NCBI RefSeq assembly: GCF_023555055.1
Contig: NZ_JAMJPL010000003.1
Coordinates: 1-64,000 of the forward strand
Source of the DNA: Marinobacter sp. ATCH36
GTDB taxonomy: Bacteria > Pseudomonadota > Gammaproteobacteria > Pseudomonadales > Oleiphilaceae
Direction: 5' to 3'
Length of the DNA: 64,000 bases
The notes under the pieces are model-generated. The model worked only from the letters and a program-made list of their open reading frames with translations. It was not told where the DNA came from and did no database searches. Made by a program: the position numbers and the translations under genes. Position 1 is the stretch's first letter. Each line of letters begins with the position of its first letter. This document shows, in pieces, positions 25,583 through 35,273 of the stretch.

Positions 25583-28273
25583 CTAAGCCAGCAATCGCAG
25601 TTCCCGTGCCCTGGCCAGGGCTTCCGTGCGTGAGCCCACCGCCAGCTTGCCATAAAGATTACGGATATGGGCTTTCACCGTGGTGGGTGCTACGCCCATC
25701 CTGCTGGCAATGTCCTTGTTGGCCAGCCCCTGGTTGATCAGTTCCAGTACTTCCAGTTCCCGTTGGCTTAAAGGTTCTGCGAGTTCATCGTTACCGGAAC
25801 CGGTTGAGGTTGTGTCCGCCGCCGCCGGCTCACTTAACATTCCCAGCACGTGGCTGTTCCAGCGCCCTGGCGCCTTTAGCAGGGGCAGTTCCAGGCACAG
25901 TTTTCGGATGGTGGGGCTTTCCTCAGCCAGCAGGCGCATAAAACCCGCATCCGCGGCCCGCTGTACCGCCTGGGCCAGCATCTTTTGCGCCTCCTGGGTC
26001 TTACCCTCGGCATAAAGCGCTTCACTGTATACCAGCTGAATTTCCACCAGGTGGCGGTAGTGCTGATCCTTCTCCGCACTCAGGCGCAGGGGCACCAGGG
26101 TTGCCATGGCGGATTCCGGGTGACCCAGTGCAACCTGCACCCGAGCGACGCTGATCTGGTTCTGCTCGCGATTGAGCGGATTGGTGAAATGGTCGTTGCT
26201 GACCTGCTGCATCCATTCTTCCGCTTGCTCCAGATGCCCTGTCGCCAGATAACAGCGGGCTAGCATGGCCGAGCAGGCCGGCGGCTCGAAGAGGATATGT
26301 TCACGCCTGCGACGTGCAACGCTGGCGGCGTCTTCCAGCGCTTCGATGGCATCCTGATGGCGCCCTTCGCTGAAGGCCAGGTGGCCCCGGACAAACTGGA
26401 TTACCACGTGTTGGCCTGGCTCTGTTCCGTTGGTTACATGATCCAGCAGAGGTGCCAGATACGAGGCAGCCAGTTGGGGCTCGTTGCGTTCCCGGTAGAT
26501 TTCGATCAGCGCACTGTTTTGCCAGCAGGAGATCAGCATTGGCTGGCGGGGATCGCTGTGATGCTGGTCTACCCACTGTCGCACACGGGTGCAGGTGTCC
26601 AGGGCTTCGTCAATATCGCCGCGATTGTACTGAATCCACGCCAGGAGCCCGCCGCTGGATAGCACGGTGCTGGGCTTGCGCTCCAGTTCACCGTATCGTA
26701 CCGCGGACCTGAGGGCGTCTTCCGCTGCGGCCAGGTCTCCCTTGCCGTAATAGTCCAGCCCGATGCCATAATAGGTCACCGATTTGAGCGGAATGCGGGT
26801 GTGGTCGATGTCCCGCAACACCTGTTGGGTGAGGTCGCTGGCGCTTTTGTCATCATTTCTGGAGCGCGCCAGGTAGGAACGGATCAGCGAGATCTCGCTC
26901 TGCAGGCCCAGGGCACCCTCAGCGTCCGGGTGGGAGTCTGCTACCTGCTTGTCCAGCATGTCTTCCAGCTCACCCAGCAGTGGGTCCAGCACATCCACAC
27001 GGTTGGCGAAGAACAGGGCCCAGACCCGTAACATCAATATCTGCGGGCTTTCCTGCAGAATATTGGCAGGCAGGGCATCGAGCCAGTTCAGAACCGGCAG
27101 GTGAAAACCCCCGTGAATCAGGTTATTGCCGTGCTCAGCGAGCACCCGGGCAAGCCAGGGCCAGTCTCGATGCTGAACGACCTGGGAAATTCCTTCCTGA
27201 ACGTGGCCATGGGTTAACAGCCAGTTGACGGCCCGGTGCCAGTGCTTTTCAGTGTCTTCCGGTTTGAACTGTCGGGCTCGTTGCAGCAGGGCGTCCCGAA
27301 ACAGATCGTGATAACGGAACCATTCGTTGCGGGTATCCAGTGGTATCAGAAACAGGTTTTCACGCAGAAGCTGCTCAAGCAATAACTGGCTGTTGGTAGT
27401 GCCTCGGACGGCATCACACAGGGATGCACACAGTCGCGGGCAACAGGCGGTATCGAGCAGAAAATCACGCACCGGCGCCGGCTGCTGCTCCAGCACTTCC
27501 GTCAGTACATAATCGCTGATTTTGCGCTCATCCAGGTCGATGCGCCGGTGAGGGGCTGAGGCGCTCTGGTCCGCGATGCTGCCACCGGACAGGGCAGACA
27601 GCTGCATGGCGGCCACCCAGCCTTCGGTTTTACGACAAATCCGGCGAACTTCCTGTTCAGAGAGCTCAAGCGCCATGGTGTCTCGGAAAAACCGTTGGCA
27701 CTCTTCCTCGGAAAACGCCAGCAAGCCGGGATGAATGTCCTCTACCCAGCGCCTTACGCGCCAGCGGGACAGTGGCAGGGCCGGTTCGGTGCGGGAGGCG
27801 AGTGTAACCAGAACCCCCGGGGGCAGGTAGTCGATAAAATAGGAAACCTGACGCTGCAACTGGGGGTCACGGATAAAATGGTAGTCATCCAGAACCACTG
27901 ACCAGGGGGCACCATCAGCGGCGAGCAGGTTAATCAGTCCGGTGATCGGGCCCTCCAGTTCCTGCAGGCTGCAATGGCTCAACTGTTGCCGGCACTCGTC
28001 CAGGCCCGCCAGGCCGTTTTGCTCAAAGGCACCGACCACGTACTGCCAGAATCGGCGAGGCTCATCGTCGTGTTCGTCGAGGGATAGCCAGGCGATGGTA
28101 GAAGGGGAGCGAGAACACCATTGGCTTACCAGTGTCGTCTTGCCGAAACCGGCCGGAGCCACCACCAGGTTCAATCGCTTTGCACCCTCTGGTTGCAGCA
28201 GGGCGATCAGGCGCTCCCGGTGCACCGAGCGGGGGTCGGCGGTTGGTCTGAGAAATTTGGTGGTTAGCAGCAT
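25583..28273 (-). CDS. MalT-type LuxR family transcriptional regulator
   Basis: A large STAND-type activator of 896 residues: an N-terminal NTPase with P-loop APAGFGKTTL and Walker B-like WSVVLDDYH, a long helical repeat (TPR/MalT-like) middle, and a C-terminal LuxR helix-turn-helix (LSQRELEVLELINQGLANKDIASRMGVAPTTVKAHI). Such proteins bind a small inducer in the repeat domain and ATP in the STAND domain. No maltose genes are near, so the inducer is unknown. The start at 28273 has AGGGA upstream and MLLTTKFLRP matches the family; an in-frame codon at 28339 is rejected because it would include the palindrome at 28311. Confidence 0.9.
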   Translation of the reverse strand: MLLTTKFLRPTADPRSVHRERLIALLQPEGAKRLNLVVAPAGFGKTTLVSQWCSRSPSTIAWLSLDEHDDEPRRFWQYVVGAFEQNGLAGLDECRQQLSHCSLQELEGPITGLINLLAADGAPWSVVLDDYHFIRDPQLQRQVSYFIDYLPPGVLVTLASRTEPALPLSRWRVRRWVEDIHPGLLAFSEEECQRFFRDTMALELSEQEVRRICRKTEGWVAAMQLSALSGGSIADQSASAPHRRIDLDERKISDYVLTEVLEQQPAPVRDFLLDTACCPRLCASLCDAVRGTTNSQLLLEQLLRENLFLIPLDTRNEWFRYHDLFRDALLQRARQFKPEDTEKHWHRAVNWLLTHGHVQEGISQVVQHRDWPWLARVLAEHGNNLIHGGFHLPVLNWLDALPANILQESPQILMLRVWALFFANRVDVLDPLLGELEDMLDKQVADSHPDAEGALGLQSEISLIRSYLARSRNDDKSASDLTQQVLRDIDHTRIPLKSVTYYGIGLDYYGKGDLAAAEDALRSAVRYGELERKPSTVLSSGGLLAWIQYNRGDIDEALDTCTRVRQWVDQHHSDPRQPMLISCWQNSALIEIYRERNEPQLAASYLAPLLDHVTNGTEPGQHVVIQFVRGHLAFSEGRHQDAIEALEDAASVARRRREHILFEPPACSAMLARCYLATGHLEQAEEWMQQVSNDHFTNPLNREQNQISVARVQVALGHPESAMATLVPLRLSAEKDQHYRHLVEIQLVYSEALYAEGKTQEAQKMLAQAVQRAADAGFMRLLAEESPTIRKLCLELPLLKAPGRWNSHVLGMLSEPAAADTTSTGSGNDELAEPLSQRELEVLELINQGLANKDIASRMGVAPTTVKAHIRNLYGKLAVGSRTEALARARELRLLA

Positions 28274-28310
28274 TGTTTCCCTGAATGCTGGTGCATGAGT
28301 AGTGTCCGGG

Positions 28311-28330
28311 CTGGTTAACGAATTAACCAG
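28311..28330. promoter_or_regulatory. Perfect-arm palindrome upstream of the MalT-like regulator
   Basis: CTGGTTAA and TTAACCAG flank a 4-base centre (CGAA). A related half (CCAGTTAACG) follows 8 bases further at about 28338. It lies 38-57 bases before the regulator start, where an operator for autoregulation or for a second regulator would sit. A hairpin role in the leader RNA is the alternative. Confidence 0.4.
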
Positions 28331-28564
28331 ACGGGGCACCAGTTAACGGATTGTGTGCTTTGTCACCGTTAAGTCAAGGGCCACAAAGATAAATGACAAT
28401 GTCACTATGCGGCGTTCTCGATTATTTGGACTAAACTGTGGTGAAAGAGAATTTGTATACTCAATAAGAATGAAAAATCCCGTCTTTATGCGTATTCTTC
28501 TACAATAACACCAGCGTATACATGCCCCGGTTCTGACCGGGCCTTATGGGGAGCGACAGGGTAG

Positions 28565-29542
<978 letters not shown>

Positions 29543-29553
29543 TGCAAGCCCGG

Positions 29554-30276
29554 TTATTCCCGGGCGATCAGGTTTCCGGCGTGCAGGCCACATTCCTTCT
29601 GTGTGGCTTCTTCCCACCACCAGCGGCCCTCGCGTTCATGTTGTCCGGGCAGGATGGCGCGGGTGCAGGGTTCGCAGCCGATGCTGACAAATCCTTTTTC
29701 ATGCAGCTTGTTGTAGGGCGCCTCCGACATGCGGATGTAGTCCCAGACTTCCTTTGAGCTCCAGTTCGCCAAGGGGTTGAACTTCACCAGTTGCTTGTCT
29801 GCCGTAGAGAAGGCGTCGTCAATCTGCACCACGGGAACATCGTTGCGTGTGCCCGGGCTCTGGTCCTTGCGCTGGCCGGTGATCCAGGCGTCGACGGTGG
29901 CCAGTTTCCTGCGCAGTGGATTGACCTTGCGAATACCGCAGCATTCGCCGTGGCCGTCTTCATAGAAGCTGAACATGCCCTTGCGGGTGACCAGGTCCTG
30001 CACCTCGGCGGCATCGGGGAACATAACCTCGATCTTGATGCCGTAGTGCTCGCGGACCCTGTCGATAAACTCATAGGTTTCCGGGTGCAGCCGGGCGGTG
30101 TCGAGGGTAAAAACCTGCAGATTATCCGTCAGTTTATGGGCAAGCTCGATCAGCGCCACGTCTTCCGCACCGCTGAAGGAAATGGCGATATTGTCGTACT
30201 TCGCCAGTGCAGCCTTCAGGATGGCCCTGGGGCTCTGGCCATCGAGCTCGGCCTGTAGCTGTGAAATGTCCGTCAT
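29554..30276 (-). CDS. cysH: Assimilatory (phospho)adenylylsulfate reductase
   Basis: Reduces activated sulfate to sulfite. The 240-residue protein has the nucleotide-binding [14 protein letters not shown] and the RxHPETY-type loop. The cysteine pairs C112-C113 (GECCGIRK) and C201/C204 (GCEPCTR), plus a late KECGLH, are the signature of the [4Fe-4S] enzymes that use APS, as in Pseudomonas and plants, rather than the E. coli PAPS type. The ATG at 30276 is used; ATG or GTG at 30285-30288 sit inside the ribosome binding site AGGTG. Divergent from thrH. Confidence 0.95.
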   Translation of the reverse strand: MTDISQLQAELDGQSPRAILKAALAKYDNIAISFSGAEDVALIELAHKLTDNLQVFTLDTARLHPETYEFIDRVREHYGIKIEVMFPDAAEVQDLVTRKGMFSFYEDGHGECCGIRKVNPLRRKLATVDAWITGQRKDQSPGTRNDVPVVQIDDAFSTADKQLVKFNPLANWSSKEVWDYIRMSEAPYNKLHEKGFVSIGCEPCTRAILPGQHEREGRWWWEEATQKECGLHAGNLIARE

Positions 30277-30337
30277 TGAAAGCATCACCTGGGGTGTAAA
30301 TGTGTGATAAATCTACCATTAACAGGCAGCAGTCTGA

Positions 30338-30388
30338 AGGAATGCCGGAATATATCGATATAGCCGGACAGATCCACGATGCATTCCT
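30338..30388. promoter_or_regulatory. Nested inverted repeats between cysH and thrH
   Basis: AGGAATGC (30338-30345) and GCATTCCT (30381-30388) enclose a perfect 12-base palindrome TATATCGATATA (30351-30362), itself flanked by CCGG on both sides. The site lies in the divergent promoter region, 62 bases before cysH and 89 before thrH. CysB could bind here, but CysB sites are too loose to call by eye. Confidence 0.35.
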
Positions 30389-30476
30389 GCGCGGTTTTTT
30401 TTATCATAGCGCCTGATTTTGACTCCCCGGCCTCTAGCAGCCGGGCTCACCAGCGTTCAAATACCAGGAGACCAAT

Positions 30477-31088
30477 GTGGAACTCGCGTGCCTTGACCTT
30501 GAAGGAGTACTGATCCCGGAAATCTGGATCGCGTTTGCGGAAAAAACCGGCATTGAGGAACTCAAGGCGACCACCCGCGACATTCCCGACTATGATGTGC
30601 TGATGCAGCAACGGCTGCGGCTTCTTGATCAGCATGGCTTCGGCTTGCCTCAGATTCAGGAAGTAATCGGTGAGCTGGACCCGCTGCCTGGCGCGAAGGA
30701 TTTTCTGAACTGGCTACGGGAGCGGTTCCAGGTAGTGATTCTGTCAGACACCTTCTACGAGTTTGCCATGCCGCTGATGGCCAAGCTGGGCTACCCGGCG
30801 CTGCTGTGCCACAAGCTGGAAGTTAATAGCGATGGACGAATTACCGACTACCTGCTGCGCCAGCGCGACCCCAAGCGGCAGTCCGTGCGTGCGTTCCAGT
30901 TGCTGAACTACCGGGTGATTGCCGCAGGTGACTCCTACAATGACACCACCATGCTGGGCCAGGCCGAGGCAGGCATCCTGTTCCATGCGCCGCAGAATGT
31001 GATTGAGGAGTTTCCGCAGTTTCCCGCCGTGCATACCTTCGATGAACTGAAAGAGGAATTCCTCAAGGCCAGCGCGATTCACAGCTGA
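30477..31088 (+). CDS. thrH: Bifunctional phosphoserine phosphatase/homoserine phosphotransferase ThrH
   Basis: A 203-residue HAD-superfamily enzyme known from Pseudomonas to dephosphorylate phosphoserine and pass the phosphate to homoserine. The nucleophile motif is CLDLEGVLIPE with D7 and E9 (the DxEG form is typical of ThrH), motif II is VILSDTFYEF and motif III/IV is AAGDSYNDTTMLG. The GTG start at 30477 follows AGGAG by six bases. It links serine and threonine synthesis; its place opposite cysH ties it to serine-cysteine metabolism. Confidence 0.92.
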   Translation: MELACLDLEGVLIPEIWIAFAEKTGIEELKATTRDIPDYDVLMQQRLRLLDQHGFGLPQIQEVIGELDPLPGAKDFLNWLRERFQVVILSDTFYEFAMPLMAKLGYPALLCHKLEVNSDGRITDYLLRQRDPKRQSVRAFQLLNYRVIAAGDSYNDTTMLGQAEAGILFHAPQNVIEEFPQFPAVHTFDELKEEFLKASAIHS

Positions 31089-31133
31089 TGGCATCAGGGA
31101 GGCCGGGGCAGGGTGCTGCTCCGGCTTTCGTCG

Positions 31134-32435
31134 CTACAGGCTCTCCAGCACCTTCATCAGCTTCTGTACCTTGTCGACGGATTCCCGATACTCATCGTCC
31201 GGATCTGAATCCGCCACGATGCCACACCCCGCCCAGCAATGAATCTGTCCCTCTGAATCTGTCATCAGGGTACGAATGGCGATGTTGCTTTCCAGATTAT
31301 TGGAGAAATCCCAACTGAATATCGATCCACAGTAGGGACCCCGGCTGTGGGCTTCCAGGCTGTCGATGATTTCCATCGCCCGGCGCTTGGGTGCCCCGGT
31401 AATGGAGCCGCCCGGGAACGCGGAAAGAAACGCCCGAAGGGGCGTGGTATCGGCCCGCAGTTTTCCTTCGACGGTACTGACCAATTGGTGAACGTTCTCG
31501 TAGCTCTCTATACGGAACAGCTGGGGGACCGAGACGGAGAAGGGTTCGCAGAACCGCGACAGGTCATTGCGGATCAGGTCCACAATCATCAGGTTTTCGG
31601 CACGGTCCTTGTCCGCTGTGGCCAGGGAGTTGGCAATTTTCTGGTCGTTTTCAGCAGAGCTCTGGTCCCTAGGGCGGGTGCCCTTGATGGGTTTGCTGAC
31701 CACTTTCCGGCCCTGCTCGATACTCAGGAACAGTTCCGGGGAGATACTCAGTACCTGATAGGCGCCCGCGTTTACATAAGCCGCGTGGGGAACGGGCACG
31801 GCCCCGCATAGCGACTCGAACGCAATGTAGGGTTCGCCCTGGTAGCCACCGGTGTATTTGTTGGACAGATTGACCTGATAGCAGTCACCGGCGTGGATGT
31901 AGCGAAGTACCGCGGAAACACCCTCCCGGTAATGCTCCGCTGACCTTTCCGCGCGGAAGCTCTCGTTGATGCTAAAGGAGGCAGTTTGGTCGGAATGTTC
32001 GCTGGTAAGGCCCAGTACACAATCCCGGGTATCGTCGTCACATTCCGGATGGAATTCCAGTGTGGCTGGCAGGTTTCCGGAAGGATCAATGGTCAGTTGC
32101 CAGAGATAGAGACCAATGTAACCGTTGTCTTCGAAAGACGCTTTAGATTGGCTGTGGAAGCCCGGCACGGTGAAGTTACCGGCCTCATAAAACAGTGTGC
32201 CCAGGACGCCGCCGGCGGGTTGATCGGTTTCATCTGCAAATTTTCCCCAGGCCTGTTCCAGCTCCCGCGTTAATTCCGCAAACGCCAACGCATCCCGTGG
32301 TACCTGCCAGCTTTTCAGGGGTAAGGCCGTTACTATCCGGCGCTGACGATTGGCATCGGTAAAGTCGACAAACCCATGGCGCCTGCTGATCTGTGAAACG
32401 AGGCGTGCTGCCTCTTCCGCACTTAATGTTTTCAC
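31134..32435 (-). CDS. pabB: Aminodeoxychorismate synthase component I (PabB)
   Basis: Chorismate-using enzyme that makes 4-amino-4-deoxychorismate for folate, 433 residues. The PIKGTRPR motif, with Lys in place of the anthranilate synthase Ala, marks PabB over TrpE. FPGGSITGAPKRRAMEIID, IRNDLSRFC and YCGSIFSW are the conserved chorismate-binding stretches. The start is GTG at 32435 with a poor ribosome binding site. It is convergent with thrH; the 45 bases between them hold no clear terminator. Confidence 0.93.
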   Translation of the reverse strand: MKTLSAEEAARLVSQISRRHGFVDFTDANRQRRIVTALPLKSWQVPRDALAFAELTRELEQAWGKFADETDQPAGGVLGTLFYEAGNFTVPGFHSQSKASFEDNGYIGLYLWQLTIDPSGNLPATLEFHPECDDDTRDCVLGLTSEHSDQTASFSINESFRAERSAEHYREGVSAVLRYIHAGDCYQVNLSNKYTGGYQGEPYIAFESLCGAVPVPHAAYVNAGAYQVLSISPELFLSIEQGRKVVSKPIKGTRPRDQSSAENDQKIANSLATADKDRAENLMIVDLIRNDLSRFCEPFSVSVPQLFRIESYENVHQLVSTVEGKLRADTTPLRAFLSAFPGGSITGAPKRRAMEIIDSLEAHSRGPYCGSIFSWDFSNNLESNIAIRTLMTDSEGQIHCWAGCGIVADSDPDDEYRESVDKVQKLMKVLESL

Positions 32436-32561
32436 GATGTTACATACTTAACAAAATCTTGCATGGGTTCACGGTAGCCTTGCGGGAAGGCATCGGTTGT
32501 CGAGCCCGGAGAGGCTTTGGCCGGTGCATTCTAAACAATAATCCTGAGGGCAGTAACCAGT

Positions 32562-33164
32562 ATGAAGACTTGTAACGGCATTGGTAAGCGTTTCGTCTCG
32601 GCGTTCATCATCGGTTGCGCGATTTCGACAGCGGCTTTTGCGCAGGATGCGATTGATAGGGAGGACCATGTGCTTGCCGACGGAAAGCTGGATGATAAGG
32701 ACCTGGCGGCGGTGGTCGCAGTTGCCCAACAACATTTGAAGGAAATGACGGATGCCGCGGTGGTGAAGGCCGGTGATGAACTTGAGGAAGCGGGTATTTT
32801 TCGCCCCATGGCATTCATGGTGATGAAGTCTGACAGGGTTCAGCAGATGCGGTTGGCGGACGAAGCGGAGGAAGCGCCAGGACAGGTAAAGGTGCTGATG
32901 TATCGCGCGGGCCTGAAGTCCATAGCCCGTCGAGGCGAAATCCATGCAGCGATCATTGCGTATCCGGGAAGCGTTGAAAAAGATGGCGAGACAATTCGTG
33001 CGATGGCCCTCGAGCACGAGCACCGGTTGGGCGTGTCCGGCATCAAACTGATTCCAGTCAAGCTGCAAGAAGGGGAGGCCAGCTTTGGTGAGCCAATGTC
33101 CCAAGACAAACCGTTCCAGATTTTTTATGACGGAAAAGAAAATAGTGCAGGAAGCAGTAACTGA
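32562..33164 (+). CDS. Hypothetical exported protein
   Basis: A 200-residue protein that was not recognised. A signal peptide is clear (cationic start, hydrophobic SAFIIGCAISTAAFA, cleavage after AFA near 27). The mature part is mixed alpha/beta with no cysteine and includes a charged helix (DKDLAAVVAVAQQHLKEM) and FRPMAFMVMKSDRVQQMR. It is likely periplasmic. It stands alone, divergent from pabB, and 174 bases before another exported protein gene. Confidence 0.7.
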   Translation: MKTCNGIGKRFVSAFIIGCAISTAAFAQDAIDREDHVLADGKLDDKDLAAVVAVAQQHLKEMTDAAVVKAGDELEEAGIFRPMAFMVMKSDRVQQMRLADEAEEAPGQVKVLMYRAGLKSIARRGEIHAAIIAYPGSVEKDGETIRAMALEHEHRLGVSGIKLIPVKLQEGEASFGEPMSQDKPFQIFYDGKENSAGSSN

Positions 33165-33219
33165 TTGAAATCCACGCTATCCATTGAGTTTTTACGAAAT
33201 GATTTGTTTTGTGACATTT

Positions 33220-33235
33220 TGTGAATGTATTCACG
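33220..33235 (+). promoter_or_regulatory. CRP/Vfr-type binding site
   Basis: TGTGAATGTATTCACG matches the TGTGA-N6-TCACA consensus at nine of ten positions. It lies 104 bases upstream of the exported protein gene at 33339. A small hairpin GTGAGG/CCTCAC (33269-33285) follows in the presumed leader and could stabilise the mRNA. Confidence 0.45.
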
Positions 33236-33338
33236 GAACCGGAGTGTAAAACAATCTTAAATGGAACGGTGAGGTTAAGCCTCACAACAAGACTAAAAGT
33301 TCAACTGGATAACAATAAGTTCAATCAAGGAGAACAAT

Positions 33339-34274
33339 ATGAAAGGCCTGAAGAAAATTGCACTGGCAACAGCCGTTGCCGCTGCGCCCTTCGCCGCTCA
33401 AGCAGAGCTGCAGGCGATGGACGACAGCATGATGGGTAACGTCACCGGCCAGGCCGGTGTGACGATCGAACTGGAAACCCAGGTAAGTATCGGTCAGTTC
33501 ACCTATACGGACGAAGGTACCTTCGCAGTGAAGGACATTAATCTGGGCGGTGCTCTGACCAGTAGCTCACAGTCTGCTACCGACTATGCTGCAGCTACTG
33601 GCGCTGGCGCTCTGTTGGACCAGCTGAAGATTGATATTGACATCGCTGACGATGGCGACGCGATCATTCACGTTGGCTCTCTGCAGGAAGATGGTAGTGG
33701 CAACCCGGTTCCCATCGACTGGGGTTTTACCGCCGGCTCCATGGAGCTTGACGGTAACGGTGGCCAGAACACCGTTCTGGTTTCCGACATGGACGCTTGG
33801 GGTCTCCTCGGCGCGTTGGACATCGTTGTTGATACTGACGACGTAGATGGCCAGGCCGGTACCGGTACCCTGAACATCGACGCTGCGTTCACAGTGAACG
33901 AAATGAGCTTTGACGTTGAATTCCTGGGCATTGGTGTTCGTGGAATGACTATCAATAGCTCTGAAGCAGGTGGTGAAGTTCTGGGCGCAGCAGGCCTGGC
34001 TCAGATCTTTGGTGATGATCCTGCAAACCTGACCCCAGAAGAGCAGCGCAAGGTTGGTCTGGCACAAGCTGGCTTCGCGATCGTTGGTCTGGACGTCTAC
34101 AAGGGCAGTGGCCTGGGCGCATCCACCGCAACCGACGTACTGCGTGTAGATGTTGATGACGTCCTGATGGACATCAACGTTGCCGAAACTGTAATCGGCG
34201 GTGCAAACATCGGTACCATCGGTATCGACAACCTGCACATCAGCAACACCAAGCTGGCTGTATACGGTCACTAA
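33339..34274 (+). CDS. Exported protein resembling the DUF6160 family
   Basis: A 311-residue protein with a signal peptide (MKGLKKIALATAVAAAPFAAQA) followed at once by ELQAMDDSMMGNVTGQAGVTIELE. This mature N-terminus is shared by surface-associated proteins of Pseudomonas and Acinetobacter that I recall as DUF6160; no database was searched. The rest is beta-rich, acidic and Gly/Asp-rich, lacks cysteine, and ends ISNTKLAVYGH, as expected of a secreted or outer-surface beta protein. AAGGAG precedes the ATG. A strong terminator follows, so it is monocistronic, and a CRP/Vfr-like site lies upstream. Confidence 0.75.
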   Translation: MKGLKKIALATAVAAAPFAAQAELQAMDDSMMGNVTGQAGVTIELETQVSIGQFTYTDEGTFAVKDINLGGALTSSSQSATDYAAATGAGALLDQLKIDIDIADDGDAIIHVGSLQEDGSGNPVPIDWGFTAGSMELDGNGGQNTVLVSDMDAWGLLGALDIVVDTDDVDGQAGTGTLNIDAAFTVNEMSFDVEFLGIGVRGMTINSSEAGGEVLGAAGLAQIFGDDPANLTPEEQRKVGLAQAGFAIVGLDVYKGSGLGASTATDVLRVDVDDVLMDINVAETVIGGANIGTIGIDNLHISNTKLAVYGH

Positions 34275-34300
34275 GCTGATCGCATAACACCTCTGGTGTG

Positions 34301-34327
34301 AACGCCCTGTCCTGCGGGGCGTTTTTT
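34301..34327 (+). terminator. Rho-independent terminator of the DUF6160-like gene
   Basis: AACGCCC (34301-34307) pairs with GGGCGTT (34317-34323) and is followed by a run of T residues to 34326. Confidence 0.8.
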
Positions 34328-34346
34328 GTCTGAAAAATATGCGGGC

Positions 34347-34386
34347 AAAAAAAAGAGCGGCATCTTTAAAAGGTTGCCGCTTTTTT
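34347..34386. terminator. Bidirectional terminator between convergent genes
   Basis: GCGGCA (34357-34362) pairs with TGCCGC (34375-34380) with an A-run on the left and a T-run on the right, so it can end transcripts in both directions. It mainly serves the minus-strand gene ending at 34418. Confidence 0.7.
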
Positions 34387-34417
34387 CGTTGCTTTTGATG
34401 TTCAGGCAAGAGGAGCC

Positions 34418-35050
34418 TTACCGGTCTGGCACCTCAATAGAAAGATCAAACCCGCCCCCCGGCCTTGGCGTCAGGGTAACAGGTCCATCGTTAATGCCAT
34501 GGGGCACCTGGATGTTGTCTATACCTGGTGGGTTGCCGATGGAGAAGTTCAGGCTCTGGCCATCGTATCCGACACCTAACTGGTCGTTGAGGAATGTCTG
34601 GGTGAAGGGCTCGTCCGGTATTTCGGCCTGCTGCCCGAAGATGATAGGGGGAATGTTCGGAGTGAGGTCCCGCGGTGGCTGCGCCCGGGCCAGCTCTTCC
34701 TGAGGTAACAGCAGAGCCCGCCTGAGGAACTCCTCTTCCGTATTTGCCAGTGCGTCCGCCTTGCCTTCACGCTGGTAGCGTTCAAGGGCTTCGCGATAGG
34801 CTTCCTCTTCCGCTTCTGTCAGCACCGGTTCACCCGGTGATATGGTCAGGGAGCGAATAATCCGGCGTCGGTCCGCTTCCGTTTTCCGGCGCTCTTTCGG
34901 AACCACGATCACGGCGGAATCCTTCACGTAGGTCTCAACCATTTCGTCGGATGACAGGGTTTGTACGCCTGCCAGCAGCGGAGACGCAAACGATGCGGCC
35001 AGGCCAGCAGTGCCAGCCAGGGCGGTGTAAAGGGGTGTGCGGCGTATCAT
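34418..35050 (-). CDS. Hypothetical exported protein
   Basis: A 210-residue protein not matched to a named family. The N-terminus MIRRTPLYTALAGTAGLAAS is a signal sequence. The middle is a charged helical region (TEAEEEAYREALERYQREGK) and the end is Pro/Gly-rich (PIIFGQQAEIPDEPF...GGGFDLSIEVPDR). The ATG at 35050 has AAGAGG seven bases upstream; an in-frame codon at 35074 lacks a site. It faces the DUF6160-like gene. A shared pathway is possible, but only the convergent neighbourhood suggests it. Confidence 0.7.
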   Translation of the reverse strand: MIRRTPLYTALAGTAGLAASFASPLLAGVQTLSSDEMVETYVKDSAVIVVPKERRKTEADRRRIIRSLTISPGEPVLTEAEEEAYREALERYQREGKADALANTEEEFLRRALLLPQEELARAQPPRDLTPNIPPIIFGQQAEIPDEPFTQTFLNDQLGVGYDGQSLNFSIGNPPGIDNIQVPHGINDGPVTLTPRPGGGFDLSIEVPDR

Positions 35051-35273
35051 GACGTAGCCTCTTGCCGTGTCCAAACGCGAAATTGAGGCGCTGCTGAATA
35101 GTGACTGCAGTCAGTAGGCTCCTTATCACGAGTATTCTGCTGCAGTGGCCTTATTTCAAGACGTTTCTGTGGCATTTGTGATCAGAATCGGAGTATTTGC
35201 AGTATTCTTCTGCGAAGGCTGGAAAACATGTTTATAGTCGGGCCTGTTCCAACCGTTTTTTTACAGGGCATTT

